Source: Candidatus Muiribacterium halophilum
GTDB taxonomy: Bacteria > Muiribacteriota > Muiribacteriia > Muiribacteriales > Muiribacteriaceae
DNA length: 64,000 bases
Reading direction: 5' to 3'
Assembly: GCA_023228995.1 (NCBI GenBank)
Contig: JALOAD010000011.1
Span: 16,845-80,844 of the forward strand
Positions 8,289 to 16,844 of the stretch are shown one piece after another (position 1 is the first letter of the stretch; each line of letters starts with the position of its first letter). Below the pieces are notes generated by a model. It searched no databases. It saw nothing but the letters and a program-made list of their open reading frames with translations, and had not been told where the DNA came from. A program made the position numbers and the translations under genes.

Positions 8289-9320
8289 TTACCTCATTTT
8301 AAAAAGTTTTTTTATATTTTCAGTATATGGTGCTTTTATTATTCCTTCTTCGGTTATTATACCGGTTATCAATTCTGCTGGAGTAACATCAAAAGAAGGA
8401 TTTAAAATATTACATTCTTCAAAAGTTATATTTTTACCTCCAATACTTCTAACTTCTTCAGGCTCTCTAAATTCAATTGGAATTTCTTTTCCAGTATGAA
8501 TAGAAGTATCAAATGTACTTTTAGGTGCAGCAATGTAAAATGGTATTTTATGGAAAGCAGCAAGTATAGCAACTCCATAAGTTCCAATCTTATTTGCGCT
8601 ATCTCCGTTTAGAGCAATTCTATCTGCACCAGTGACCACCATATCAATTTCATTTCTTCCCATAAAAAAAGCAGCCATATTATCACATATCATAGTATAA
8701 GGAATTTTTTCCTCATGCATTTCCCATGCAGTAAGTCTTGAACCTTGCAAATAAGGTCTTGTCTCATCAACAAAAACTTTAATATTTTTATGTTTTTTCC
8801 ATGCACTTCTAATTACCCCGAGTGCTGTTCCATATCCGCCTGTGGCTAATGCTCCGGCATTACAATGTGTTAAAATACTCATACCACTTTTCGTGATTTC
8901 AACTCCATGTTTTCCTATATTTTCATTTATAGAAATATCTTCTTTAAGCATATCAACTGCATAATCCCATAATTTTTGTGAAATATCATTTATGCTATTG
9001 TTTTTAATCTTTTTATAATAATCTATTGCCTTATCAATTGCCCACATTAGATTTACCGCTGTTGGGCGAGCTTTTTTGATGTTTTGGCATTTATCAAAAA
9101 ATTCTTTTTCACAATTACTTTCTATCCATGCAAAATATGCTCCAAATATAGCTGTTATACCTATAGCAGGAGCTCCTCTAACTATCATAGTCCTAATGGA
9201 ATCTGAACAATCTTGACTACTTTTACATAAAAAAAATTCCAGTTTTACTGGTAATATTCTCTGATCTATTAATTTAAGAGTTTTACTATTATTATCAGGC
9301 TGTATCGCTTTTACTTTCAT
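8289..9320 (-). CDS. mtnA: S-methyl-5-thioribose-1-phosphate isomerase (MtnA family)
   Basis: MtnA converts the aldose methylthioribose-1-phosphate to the ketose; related enzymes act on 5-deoxyribose-1-phosphate. The ATG at 9320 is chosen because AAAGGA lies 7 bases upstream; the longer frame begins at TTG. The product is 343 residues, the normal length. Signatures run in order: IVRGAPAIGITA, the catalytic-Cys block THCNAGALATGGYG, ETRPYLQGSRLTAWE, and the catalytic-Asp block TGADRIALNGDSANKIGTY. The divIVA stop lies 26 bp inside its start and the aldolase gene follows at once, so a pathway pair seems to have been inserted into the division cluster. An eIF2B-like or ribose-1,5-bisphosphate isomerase is unlikely given the THCNAGALAT block. 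Confidence 0.93.
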   Translation of the reverse strand: MKVKAIQPDNNSKTLKLIDQRILPVKLEFFLCKSSQDCSDSIRTMIVRGAPAIGITAIFGAYFAWIESNCEKEFFDKCQNIKKARPTAVNLMWAIDKAIDYYKKIKNNSINDISQKLWDYAVDMLKEDISINENIGKHGVEITKSGMSILTHCNAGALATGGYGTALGVIRSAWKKHKNIKVFVDETRPYLQGSRLTAWEMHEEKIPYTMICDNMAAFFMGRNEIDMVVTGADRIALNGDSANKIGTYGVAILAAFHKIPFYIAAPKSTFDTSIHTGKEIPIEFREPEEVRSIGGKNITFEECNILNPSFDVTPAELITGIITEEGIIKAPYTENIKKLFKMR

Positions 9321-9816
9321 CTTTTTTCCTTTCAAGCAATGGCTTTTTATTTTTTACTATTTTTCTATCATCTTCTTCTCTAAGATCAAGTGATTCAATA
9401 TATGATTCAAGAAGTGATCTTAAATCAAGTCTTATCATTTTTTTCTTTTGTTTTAAAATTTTAATATGTTTGAGAAGTTCTTTTGCTTCATCTTTTGCTG
9501 ATTCTACAATTTTTTCAGCATTTAATTCAGCTTCCTTAATAATTATTTGTGCTTCTCTTTCTGCATTGTTTCTGAGTTCACCACCAGCTTTTTGTGCTGA
9601 AAGCAAAGCTTGTTTAAGGGATTTTTCCATTTCCTTAAATTCTTTAACCTGTTCTTCAAACTTTACATTATCAGTTTTAAGACTTTTGAATTCAGTATAA
9701 ATACGATTGTATTCATCAGCAATAGTATGCATGAATTCATCAACTTCTTCAGGTGAATATCCTCTAAAACCTTTAGAAAACACTCTTTTCCTTATATCAA
9801 GCGGTGTAATTCTCAT
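9295..9816 (-). CDS. divIVA: DivIVA-domain cell division/polarity protein
   Basis: DivIVA-type proteins bind curved membrane and organise poles or division sites. The N-terminal lipid-binding module is typical: MRITPLDIRKRVFSKGFRGY, then SPEEVDEFMHTIADEYNRIY. A long, highly charged coiled coil follows (about residues 45-135), rich in Ala, Lys and Glu. The last ~40 residues are a basic tail rich in K, E and D. Length (173) is normal. It follows sepF and yggT in the same order as the ylmEFGH-divIVA cluster of Firmicutes. Its end overlaps the start of mtnA. The GpsB paralogue is shorter, and DivIVA fits better from the context. Confidence 0.9.
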   Translation of the reverse strand: MRITPLDIRKRVFSKGFRGYSPEEVDEFMHTIADEYNRIYTEFKSLKTDNVKFEEQVKEFKEMEKSLKQALLSAQKAGGELRNNAEREAQIIIKEAELNAEKIVESAKDEAKELLKHIKILKQKKKMIRLDLRSLLESYIESLDLREEDDRKIVKNKKPLLERKKDESKSDTA

Positions 9817-9835
9817 GAAACCCCCTCAAATATCA

Positions 9836-10120
9836 TTATAAAAGGATAATTATTATTTTTATAACAATTCTTTCAACAAATCCCAATGCAATAAATGCAA
9901 AAATAGGCGACAGATCAAGTCCCATTCCTCCAAGCGGAATAATAACCCTGAACGGCTTAATTATAACATCTGTAACAGAGTATATAAAATCACAAAATGA
10001 ATTTGAATGTTTATCCAAATTAATCCATGACATTATAATCCTCAATATAATCATTATTTCATAAGCTTGAAATATAAGCCTAATTATATTGATTATTTCA
10101 TATTTACCACTTAATATCAT
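9836..10120 (-). CDS. YggT family membrane protein
   Basis: The 94-residue protein has two hydrophobic stretches separated by the family's central block, here SWINLDKHSNSFCDFIYSVT followed by DVIIKPFRVIIPLGGMGLDLSPIFAF. The pattern T-[DE]-x-x-[IL]-x-P-[FIL]-R-[KR]-x-[IL]-P is diagnostic for YggT/YlmG. The role is not settled: YlmG proteins are linked to division-site and nucleoid organisation in Firmicutes and chloroplasts. It overlaps sepF by 4 bp and lies 19 bp before divIVA, the usual division-cluster position. Confidence 0.88.
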   Translation of the reverse strand: MILSGKYEIINIIRLIFQAYEIMIILRIIMSWINLDKHSNSFCDFIYSVTDVIIKPFRVIIPLGGMGLDLSPIFAFIALGFVERIVIKIIIILL

Positions 10121-10506
10121 GCTTCTCTAGCATCCAAAAGATTTTCTTGTTGTTTCTTTTCTTCAACAATTGTAATATTATAAGGTGTGAAAAGAAAAAT
10201 ATCATCTGCTATTTTCTGCATATTTCCATTTAATGCAAATGTTGTCCCACAGACAAAATCAATAATTCTCTTAGCTTCATCTTTGATTACATTTTTAAGA
10301 TTTAACAAAATACCTTTTCTTTGTCTTAAAAACGCAGTGATTTTTTTTGCATCTTCAAAAGATTCGACATTGACTATCATAATCTCTGTCTGATTTCTTG
10401 AATTTAAATCAACAACCTTTGGACTTTCATAATCTGTTTCAGAGTAATTTTCTTCATACTCTTCAATACCTACGAGGTTTAAAAATTTTCTCCATAAGCC
10501 CTTCAT
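10117..10506 (-). CDS. sepF: Cell division protein SepF
   Basis: SepF anchors FtsZ filaments to the membrane and can replace FtsA. The protein is 129 residues. It begins with an amphipathic helix (MKGLWRKFLNLVGIEEYEE) of the type that binds membrane, then a short acidic linker, and then the globular domain with EIMIVNVESFEDAKKITAFL, GILLNLKNVIKDEAKRIIDF, and the Gly-rich stretch VCGTTFALNGNMQKIADDIF. The ATG follows GGGGGAAAC. It sits between yggS and yggT, in the classical order. No ftsA or ftsZ is in the window. Finding SepF beside lipoprotein and barrel-like genes suggests a diderm that keeps the SepF-based divisome. Confidence 0.93.
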   Translation of the reverse strand: MKGLWRKFLNLVGIEEYEENYSETDYESPKVVDLNSRNQTEIMIVNVESFEDAKKITAFLRQRKGILLNLKNVIKDEAKRIIDFVCGTTFALNGNMQKIADDIFLFTPYNITIVEEKKQQENLLDAREA

Positions 10507-10524
10507 AAGTGTTTCCCCCTTGCT

Positions 10525-11190
10525 TTAATTAAATATAAGACTACCTATCCTTACAATGCTTGAACCTTCTTTTATTGCTAACTCATAATCATCTGTCATA
10601 CCCATAGACAATTCTAATGGATTTAATCGACAGTTTTTTAAATTTTTATTAATTTTTTCTTTTAATAACCTTAATTTCATAAAACATTTAGCCTTATCTT
10701 CTGCATTTCCTTTAAGTGGAGATATTGTCATAAGTCCTGTTATATTTAGCTTTTCAAGTTTCATATTATCTAGTTTATAAAAAAAAGACTCAACTTCATC
10801 AGGGTAAATTCCTGATTTTGAGTCTTCATTTGAAAGATTTATCTGTACAAGTCCATTTATAGTTCTATCAAATCTTTTTTCAATCTCTTCTACTAATCTT
10901 ATACTATCTATTGAATGGATTAATTCAAGATTGTTTATTTTTGCTAGATATTTTACTTTATTTGTCTGAATATGCCCTATCATATGCCATAATATATCTT
11001 GCGGATATTCTTCAGCTCGTTGAATAAGCTGATTTACATAACTTTCTCCGAAATTTCTTTCTCCACATTCATATGCTTCCATAATTTTTTCAGTTGTTGC
11101 ATACTTAGTTACTGTAACAAGTGTTATTTTGCTTTCAGAAACTTCTGATATACTTTTTTTTATTTCAGAAATATTATTTTTAATTGACAT
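10525..11190 (-). CDS. YggS/PROSC family pyridoxal-phosphate homeostasis protein
   Basis: This 221-residue TIM-barrel protein belongs to the family that binds pyridoxal 5'-phosphate and buffers its supply; no catalytic activity is known for the family. The PLP Lys is in LVTVTKYATTEKI. Other blocks follow: FGESYVNQLIQRAEEYP, WHMIGHIQTNKVKYL, and the C-terminal phosphate-binding part LSMGMTDDYELAIKEGSSIVRIGSLIF. It lies 18 bp upstream of sepF, as in many genomes. An 8-bp gap separates it from a tiny upstream ORF. Confidence 0.93.
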   Translation of the reverse strand: MSIKNNISEIKKSISEVSESKITLVTVTKYATTEKIMEAYECGERNFGESYVNQLIQRAEEYPQDILWHMIGHIQTNKVKYLAKINNLELIHSIDSIRLVEEIEKRFDRTINGLVQINLSNEDSKSGIYPDEVESFFYKLDNMKLEKLNITGLMTISPLKGNAEDKAKCFMKLRLLKEKINKNLKNCRLNPLELSMGMTDDYELAIKEGSSIVRIGSLIFN

Positions 11191-11198
11191 TTTATTAA

Positions 11199-11309
11199 TT
11201 AATAAAAAAGAGTATCTCTTTCATTTCTGCCTTTAACTTCAATTATTTCACCTATGCTTACTGTAAAATCTCTGTTTGTAACTTCAGTTTTCACATTTCT
11301 CTTTTTCAT
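11199..11309 (-). CDS. Possible 36-residue leader or small protein at head of the division operon
   Basis: An ATG at 11309 is preceded by an excellent Shine-Dalgarno (GGGAGGG) 4-5 bases upstream and opens a 36-codon frame ending in TAA at 11199, only 8 bp before the yggS start. The peptide starts MKKRNVKTEV and is charged, with mixed Lys/Arg and Glu. It ends ERDTLFY. No motif is recognised. It could be a real small protein, or a leader that brings ribosomes to yggS. Support is the ribosome site and tight spacing only. Confidence 0.5.
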   Translation of the reverse strand: MKKRNVKTEVTNRDFTVSIGEIIEVKGRNERDTLFY

Positions 11310-11414
11310 AAACCCTCCCGGATAACATTTCTATATAAATATTTATCGGTAACAGGTTCACAAATCTTTAATGTAAGTAAATTTAGGATTATGCAATAAC
11401 CCTTTAATCCGATT

Positions 11415-11616
11415 TTGCCTTGGCATGTTATGCCTTTGGCAAGATGTTTGCTTTCAGAATAGATGTTTGCCTTGTCATATCATGACTTCGGCAAAGATTT
11501 TGAGCTTTGCTCGAGTTTCAAACCTAGTTTTACTTGTAAAACTAAATCGTGAGCATAGCGAACCATATTGTCAGACTAATACTATCAGTCTCTCACAATA
11601 TCGTGCATTTATGCAC
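11415..11616. repeat. Intergenic array of short hairpins
   Basis: This 318-bp gap between two minus-strand genes holds a run of short palindromes. Two related 28-bp copies (11415-11442 and 11467-11494) share TTGCCTTG at the left and GGCAA at the right, each with an inner hairpin (GGCAT/ATGCC; TCAT/ATGA). The word AGATGTTTGC also repeats at 11442 and 11461. Then follow GAGC-TTT-GCTC near 11512, a perfect 9-bp-arm hairpin at 11525-11544, an imperfect one at 11564-11601, and a perfect 6-bp-arm hairpin at 11603-11616. No convincing ORF was seen in the gap. Confidence 0.75.
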
Positions 11617-11627
11617 TAACCCTTTTG

Positions 11628-13217
11628 CTACTTTCGCATTTTTAGTATCTCCAATGCTGATTCTGCTAATTCTTGATTAGATGAATTTGAATGTGTTTTT
11701 GCAAATTTCAACGCACTTTCTATAAAATATGAATTTGTAATTACTGATTGATATATAGTCTTTTTTATATCATCATCACCGGATTTCAACAAATCAAGTA
11801 TTACATCCTGAGAAACTAATGTATTTAATATACATAATCTTTTTACAGCAAGTCTTATTATATCAAAAGATTTATTACTATATATTACTTCTTTTAAAAA
11901 AAGTACATCTTTCTCATTTGACAAAAATATCTTACAATAATAACTCCAATACGATATATCTTTATTTTCAGAAAAAATAAATTCATCAACATATAAAAGA
12001 GCATCTTCTCCATAATCAATTATACAATTTGCCGCAAATTTTCTAACAATCCAGTTCTTATCTTTTAAATTTTTAAAAAAAAGTGGTACAAATGTTTCAT
12101 CTTTTAATGATGAAAAAAATCTTAACATTTCAATTTTAGTATATTTGTCAAAACTATCAAATTCTTCTATTATCTTCTCTATAATACAACTTTCTTTGCT
12201 AATACCTTTAGTTTTTAAAATATTAATTTTAATTTCATAATCTTCCGCTTCTATATAAAGTTTTTCAAGCGTTTTTTCAGGAATTTTTGAAGCGATTTTA
12301 CTATTTCTTATAATAAAAGCTTTTATATCGGAATTTTCAATATTTAATATATTATCTATAATTTCATTAATATCATCTTTCACCATACAAATAAAGAAAT
12401 AAGCCAAAGTAATATCATCACATCCTAGCGCTTTTATTTCATTAAAACATATTTTATGTGAATATTTATTAAACACCATTAAAAGAGAAAGAATTCCATA
12501 TTCTTCTTTTTTTAATGATTCAAAAAGTTCGTTTTTTTCAACTGATGCTGAAAGAAAATAAATAATATCAGATTTTTCTTCAAGTCTTGTATTATTTGAT
12601 ATTTTCTTTAAAATATCTTTAAATATCATGTCTTCATTTTTTAAAATCTCAAATATCTTTTCAAAATAATATATTACAAGACTTGTAAAATTAGTATTAA
12701 GAACAAAAGAATAATTAAGAAATTTATCTATATCACATATATCAATTAATGCATCTAATGCTGCCTTTATAAGAGGAGGATATTTACTCACAAGAGCAGA
12801 TTCATATATATTTAAAAAATCTTTTCTTGGATAAAAAGAAGTAATTTCAACAATTCTGGTTTTTAACAAATCATTCTCTATAGAATAAATTTCATGTAAA
12901 TTATCAGAAAACCATTCAAAATTTGAATTGATAATCTTTTTTACAACCTGAAAATAATCTCTATCTGAAAGATTATTTATTAACTCCTCAATAAGTTTTT
13001 TACCATAATAATCAGGAGATAATCTTCCAAGTATTTCTCCACTCCAATATCTTTCATCTATATTTCCATTTACAAGATTTTCTATAAGTGAATCTGTAAT
13101 ACTACTAACCCTGTTTATTATAAGTTCTAATGAAGATGAAATATTAAATGAAGCTTCTTTTCTTTCTCTCCAATCCTTGTCTGATAAATTACCTAACATT
13201 TCTTTTAATTCATTCAC
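11628..13217 (-). CDS. HEAT-repeat protein (529 residues)
   Basis: The protein is almost all alpha-helical with regularly spaced helix pairs and no signal peptide or membrane segment. Recognisable repeat units include LSDKDWRERKEASFNI near the start and KDKNWIVRKFAANCIIDYGEDA in the C-terminal half, both matching the D-x-x-x-V-R-x-x-A-A pattern of HEAT repeats; the middle is more degenerate. No catalytic motif is visible. It diverges from a second HEAT gene (13373) across a 155-bp gap that must hold both promoters, and a third large HEAT gene lies at 17967. Such proteins serve as scaffolds; the partner is unknown. The start is the ATG at 13217, with GAGGTG some 12 bases upstream. Confidence 0.8.
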   Translation of the reverse strand: MNELKEMLGNLSDKDWRERKEASFNISSSLELIINRVSSITDSLIENLVNGNIDERYWSGEILGRLSPDYYGKKLIEELINNLSDRDYFQVVKKIINSNFEWFSDNLHEIYSIENDLLKTRIVEITSFYPRKDFLNIYESALVSKYPPLIKAALDALIDICDIDKFLNYSFVLNTNFTSLVIYYFEKIFEILKNEDMIFKDILKKISNNTRLEEKSDIIYFLSASVEKNELFESLKKEEYGILSLLMVFNKYSHKICFNEIKALGCDDITLAYFFICMVKDDINEIIDNILNIENSDIKAFIIRNSKIASKIPEKTLEKLYIEAEDYEIKINILKTKGISKESCIIEKIIEEFDSFDKYTKIEMLRFFSSLKDETFVPLFFKNLKDKNWIVRKFAANCIIDYGEDALLYVDEFIFSENKDISYWSYYCKIFLSNEKDVLFLKEVIYSNKSFDIIRLAVKRLCILNTLVSQDVILDLLKSGDDDIKKTIYQSVITNSYFIESALKFAKTHSNSSNQELAESALEILKMRK

Positions 13218-13372
13218 TCGCTTTACACCTCATATTATAATTTTACTCTATAAATTTAATAATACAGTTGTGACAATTAAAATACAATTTAACCCTTTTA
13301 AAAATTGAACCTGTGAACCGGTATTTTACACTTATTATAGACCTATAATTTCATTTATGGTAATTTTAAATT

Positions 13373-15376
13373 ATGAAAGATAATTATGAGATTATTGAAA
13401 ATCTTATTGAACTTTATGAACACCCTGATATTAATATCAAATTATATATAATTGACGAAATAATAAAAGGTGATTTTTCAATTGATGAAAAAGATAGATT
13501 TCTTGAAACTGCACTTAAATCAAAAAATACACCTCCAAATGAAAAAACAAGAATACAGTATAAAATTTTAAATTCAATATTTGATAATCGTGAAGAACTT
13601 TCACCTGATATATTAAAAGCATTATTAGGTCTTTTATGCATTTCTAAAAATATAAAAATAGTTGATAATATAATCAACAAAACTCTAACATTTCCAGAAA
13701 AACAAACTATTGAAGTAATTCAGGATATTTTAACTCATTATATTCCTGAACTTCATAAAACTTTATTTTTTATATTAGCTAATATGAAATCTAATAAATC
13801 ATTTGAAATTATTCTTGACCTTTTTATTAAAAGTGAAGAACCAATCGATATAAATTTTTTTAAAGATATAATTGAAAAAAAATTAGCTCATTTAGCTGAA
13901 AACAATCCTGAAAATGCTAATGAAGCTTCTGAAATGATTTTTAAAAATCTAATAAATTTAAAATCTAATCAATCTAAGTATTTTTTAATAAAAGAAGCTT
14001 TGATATTAACTCCTGATTCAATTGAAAATTTTTTATCTTTTTATAAAGAAACAGTTTACAAAGAAGATCTTCTTATTTTTCTTTCAAAATTTTCAGAAAA
14101 GATATTTAAGAGTTTTTCTAAAAAATTAAAAACATGTTCGGTTCATAATCGTGAAAAGATTTTTAGATTCACACTTGAGATTTTTACAAAAATTAGTCCA
14201 GAAAAAATTTATGAACTTATACTTTCATTTCACAGTTGTATTAAAGATATCAAAGAAATTACAACTGTTATAAAAGATTTTCAAAATGTTGATATTGTTT
14301 TTAAAATGCTTAATAATCCTGATTCTGAAATAATTATGATTGGTCTTGAACTTGCCAAAAACACCCATAACCCAAAAATCCTTTCTGTAACTAAAAAACT
14401 TTTGAAAAATCCTGATGAAAACATTAGAAAAGAAGCAGTAAATGTCCTTTCATTTTATTCATCAAGTGAACTTATTGGAATATATAGAGAATTATTATCA
14501 GATCCATCAACTCTTGTTCAGGATACTGTACTTAAAAAACTTGCTGCGTCAAAAGATGAAAAGATTACTGCATTGCTTCTTGGAGAATTAAACAATGAAA
14601 ACTTAAGAAGCAGAATAATTAATATTCTTGGAGAAAAAAACCTTGATTATTATTTTTCTCAATTTAATCAACTTAATGAGGATACACGAGAAAAAATGGC
14701 AAAAGCTCTTATAAAAACTTCTGACAAAACTCTTGAACTTGCTTTGAGATTATGTGAATCAACCGAAGTTGATGATAGATTTGTTGGAGTGAAAACTTTA
14801 TCCTATATTTTGCCTGAAAAACAAGAGATAATTTTAGCACAATTTAAAAAAATGACAGATGATCCAGATTCTTTTATAAGATCAACAATTTCCGGTTCAT
14901 TAAAAGATATTAATTCAAACATGGCAACAGTTATTTTGCTAACACTTCTTAAAGATCCTAATAAAAGAGTTCGTGCAAACTGTATTGAAGCTTTTGAAAA
15001 CACTACAAATCGTGATGGTGTAATAAAAGTCCTTAGAACATTTCTCACAGATGTCAACAATCGTATTAGAGGAAATGCTATAATGATGTTATATAAATTA
15101 GGCGATACAAGTGTTGAAAAAGATATTAAAATATTATTAGAAGATAATGATAAATGGATGAATGTAACTGGAATTTTTATTATAGGTGAACTTGCTTTAG
15201 AAAAATTTGGATATGAACTTGTAAGTCTTATTAATTCAACTGATATTGATATTAAAAAAAATGTAATTAAAGCTATAATTAAGATTAATTCTCCAAAATT
15301 TAAAACTTATATTAAAAGACTCGTAAATGATCCTGACAGTGAAATAAGAAGTCTTGTTTTAAATTACCTAAAATAA
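13373..15376 (+). CDS. HEAT-repeat protein (667 residues)
   Basis: This is a cytosolic all-helical solenoid protein. The best repeats are in the C-terminal 350 residues: LKNPDENIRKEAVNVLSFYS, LSDPSTLVQDTVLKKL, DDPDSFIRSTISGSLKDI, LKDPNKRVRANCIEAFENT, FLTDVNNRIRGNAIMMLYKL and the final NDPDSEIRSLVLNYLK. They follow the D-P-x-x-x-V/I-R-x-x-A/S rule of HEAT/PBS-lyase repeats at about 31-residue spacing. The N-terminal half is similar but more diverged. No signal peptide, membrane segment or enzyme motif is seen. It is transcribed away from the 11628 HEAT gene, and its stop overlaps the convergent pyruvyl-transferase-like gene by 9 bp. The function is unknown. Confidence 0.85.
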   Translation: MKDNYEIIENLIELYEHPDINIKLYIIDEIIKGDFSIDEKDRFLETALKSKNTPPNEKTRIQYKILNSIFDNREELSPDILKALLGLLCISKNIKIVDNIINKTLTFPEKQTIEVIQDILTHYIPELHKTLFFILANMKSNKSFEIILDLFIKSEEPIDINFFKDIIEKKLAHLAENNPENANEASEMIFKNLINLKSNQSKYFLIKEALILTPDSIENFLSFYKETVYKEDLLIFLSKFSEKIFKSFSKKLKTCSVHNREKIFRFTLEIFTKISPEKIYELILSFHSCIKDIKEITTVIKDFQNVDIVFKMLNNPDSEIIMIGLELAKNTHNPKILSVTKKLLKNPDENIRKEAVNVLSFYSSSELIGIYRELLSDPSTLVQDTVLKKLAASKDEKITALLLGELNNENLRSRIINILGEKNLDYYFSQFNQLNEDTREKMAKALIKTSDKTLELALRLCESTEVDDRFVGVKTLSYILPEKQEIILAQFKKMTDDPDSFIRSTISGSLKDINSNMATVILLTLLKDPNKRVRANCIEAFENTTNRDGVIKVLRTFLTDVNNRIRGNAIMMLYKLGDTSVEKDIKILLEDNDKWMNVTGIFIIGELALEKFGYELVSLINSTDIDIKKNVIKAIIKINSPKFKTYIKRLVNDPDSEIRSLVLNYLK

Positions 15377-16276
15377 ATATTTTTCAAAAGAAAAAGCTCT
15401 TTTATAAAACTCTGCTAATTTATTTTTTTTGTTTATTTTAATTTTTTTACTTTGAATTTTTTCAATATCATCAATACTTTTTAATAAATTAACTTCATGG
15501 TCAATTTCTTTGCAAAAATTTAAAACTTTATCATCATACGGTATAACAAATATATTTTTTACACCAAAATAATAACTTAATATCACACCATGCAATGGAA
15601 TTGCATAAATTGTTTTATATTCAGCCATTTTAGCTTCAATCTCATGTAATTTCATATTATATAATTTTATTATATTTCTATTAACATAATTTTTAGCAAA
15701 AAACTCATAATCATAAGGTTCCATTGCAAGAATATCAATATCTTGATTTAAATTATAGTTTTTTATATATCTTGATTTAGGAATATATGCAGTTTTTTTT
15801 CCATTATTTAAACGATTTTTATTATTATTTACAAAAAAAGTATCTGCTCCCAATACTTTATTATTATAAAATTCAATAAATTCAAAATCAGATTTAGTTC
15901 TACATGAAATAAAATCACAAAGTAATATTGCTTTTTTAAATAAAAAATAATTGAATTTTCCTTTTATAGGACCAAAACCATTATTTATAAGATAAATCTT
16001 TTTTCTTAATAATTTACATAAAAAAATAAATATAATATAAAAATACAGACTTTTTGATGAACTTTTATTCTGTAAAATATTTCCACCCGGAAATACAATT
16101 GGATTTTTATTAAGTAAATTCAAAAATGAAAATCTTTTGACACTTGAAGATGAATTTGAAGCAGAAAAAACAATTGATTCTGGATATAAATTCAAAAAAG
16201 AGTTTAAAATCAACTCATCACCTAAATTTTTATAACCAAAATAACCGTATAATAAAAATTCTGATTTTTTTTTCAA
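15368..16276 (-). CDS. Polysaccharide pyruvyl transferase family protein (CsaB-like)
   Basis: CsaB-type enzymes move pyruvate from PEP to cell-wall or surface polysaccharide. The start LLYGYFGYKNLGDELILNSF is the N-terminal family signature (G-x-x-G-x-x-N-x-GDE). A PGGNILQNKSS stretch follows, and IPLHGVILSYYFGVKNIFVI then PYDDKVLNFCKEI near the end match the family's R/LH...YD-x-K-V block, although the usual Arg before His is Leu here. At 302 residues it is somewhat short, and basic, as often for these enzymes. It ends a three-gene minus-strand group with two unrecognised proteins. Pyruvylated wall polymers anchor SLH-domain S-layer proteins, but no SLH gene is in the window, so the acceptor is unknown. 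Confidence 0.72.
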   Translation of the reverse strand: MKKKSEFLLYGYFGYKNLGDELILNSFLNLYPESIVFSASNSSSSVKRFSFLNLLNKNPIVFPGGNILQNKSSSKSLYFYIIFIFLCKLLRKKIYLINNGFGPIKGKFNYFLFKKAILLCDFISCRTKSDFEFIEFYNNKVLGADTFFVNNNKNRLNNGKKTAYIPKSRYIKNYNLNQDIDILAMEPYDYEFFAKNYVNRNIIKLYNMKLHEIEAKMAEYKTIYAIPLHGVILSYYFGVKNIFVIPYDDKVLNFCKEIDHEVNLLKSIDDIEKIQSKKIKINKKNKLAEFYKRAFSFEKYLF

Positions 16277-16287
16277 TACAAAACCTT

Positions 16288-16824
16288 TTAATACAATATT
16301 TTTTTGAGAATAAAACTAATATTATTGATAGAATTCAATATTTCATTTAAAAAATGACGATCTATGTTTTTTTCATTTGAACAATTTGTAATGCTTTCAT
16401 ATATTCTATAAAGAAATATATCTTTTTTACCAAAATTTTCTCTAGCAATATTAGGATGCTCAATAATATGAAATATACAAGTTTCAAATATCTCAAATAT
16501 CTCAATAAGATTTTTAAAAAAATCTTTATAAAAATTTTTATTGCTATCTTTAAAATCGCAAAAATAAAATGTAAAAAATGAATTTGACAAATTTATATAA
16601 AGTAATGAAATATCACATATATTTTGAATTTTAGAAACGCTCAAATCCTCAATTATAATAGAATGGATTTCACCTGAAGTCTTAAATAAATTATTAAATT
16701 GTTCATTGCTTCTTTCATTTTTTAATATATCTTTTTCAATAAGTCCTAGTAATTTGTTTGTCTTTTTTTGCTGTGAATGAAATTTTTGTAACATTTTTTT
16801 GTCTAAGTTTTTTTTAAATAACAT
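16288..16824 (-). CDS. Hypothetical protein (178 residues)
   Basis: No family is recognised. The product is helical, Lys/Asn/Ile/Phe-rich, with no signal peptide or clear membrane helix. An N-terminal charged segment (to about residue 45) is followed by a region with a mixed pattern around residues 50-90 (IIIEDLSVSKIQ, then LLYINLSNSFFTFYF). The C-terminal part is amphipathic helix. It lies 11 bp before the pyruvyl-transferase-like gene and 20 bp after a small membrane protein, suggesting one operon. The Shine-Dalgarno (GGAG, about 13 bases upstream) is far from this ATG; an internal Met at codon 11 is a possible alternative. Confidence 0.6.
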   Translation of the reverse strand: MLFKKNLDKKMLQKFHSQQKKTNKLLGLIEKDILKNERSNEQFNNLFKTSGEIHSIIIEDLSVSKIQNICDISLLYINLSNSFFTFYFCDFKDSNKNFYKDFFKNLIEIFEIFETCIFHIIEHPNIARENFGKKDIFLYRIYESITNCSNEKNIDRHFLNEILNSINNISFILKKILY

Positions 16825-16844
16825 ATTATGACTACTTCTCCATT

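Noticed and set aside
11415-11442. Sigma-54 (-24/-12) promoter because of TTGGCA and TGCC words
   Set aside because: The GG and GC elements are not at the 10-bp spacing needed; the words belong to the nested palindrome.
11415-11616. Integron attC-like sites
   Set aside because: No integrase gene, no R/L box core sites, and no gene cassettes; only short palindromes.
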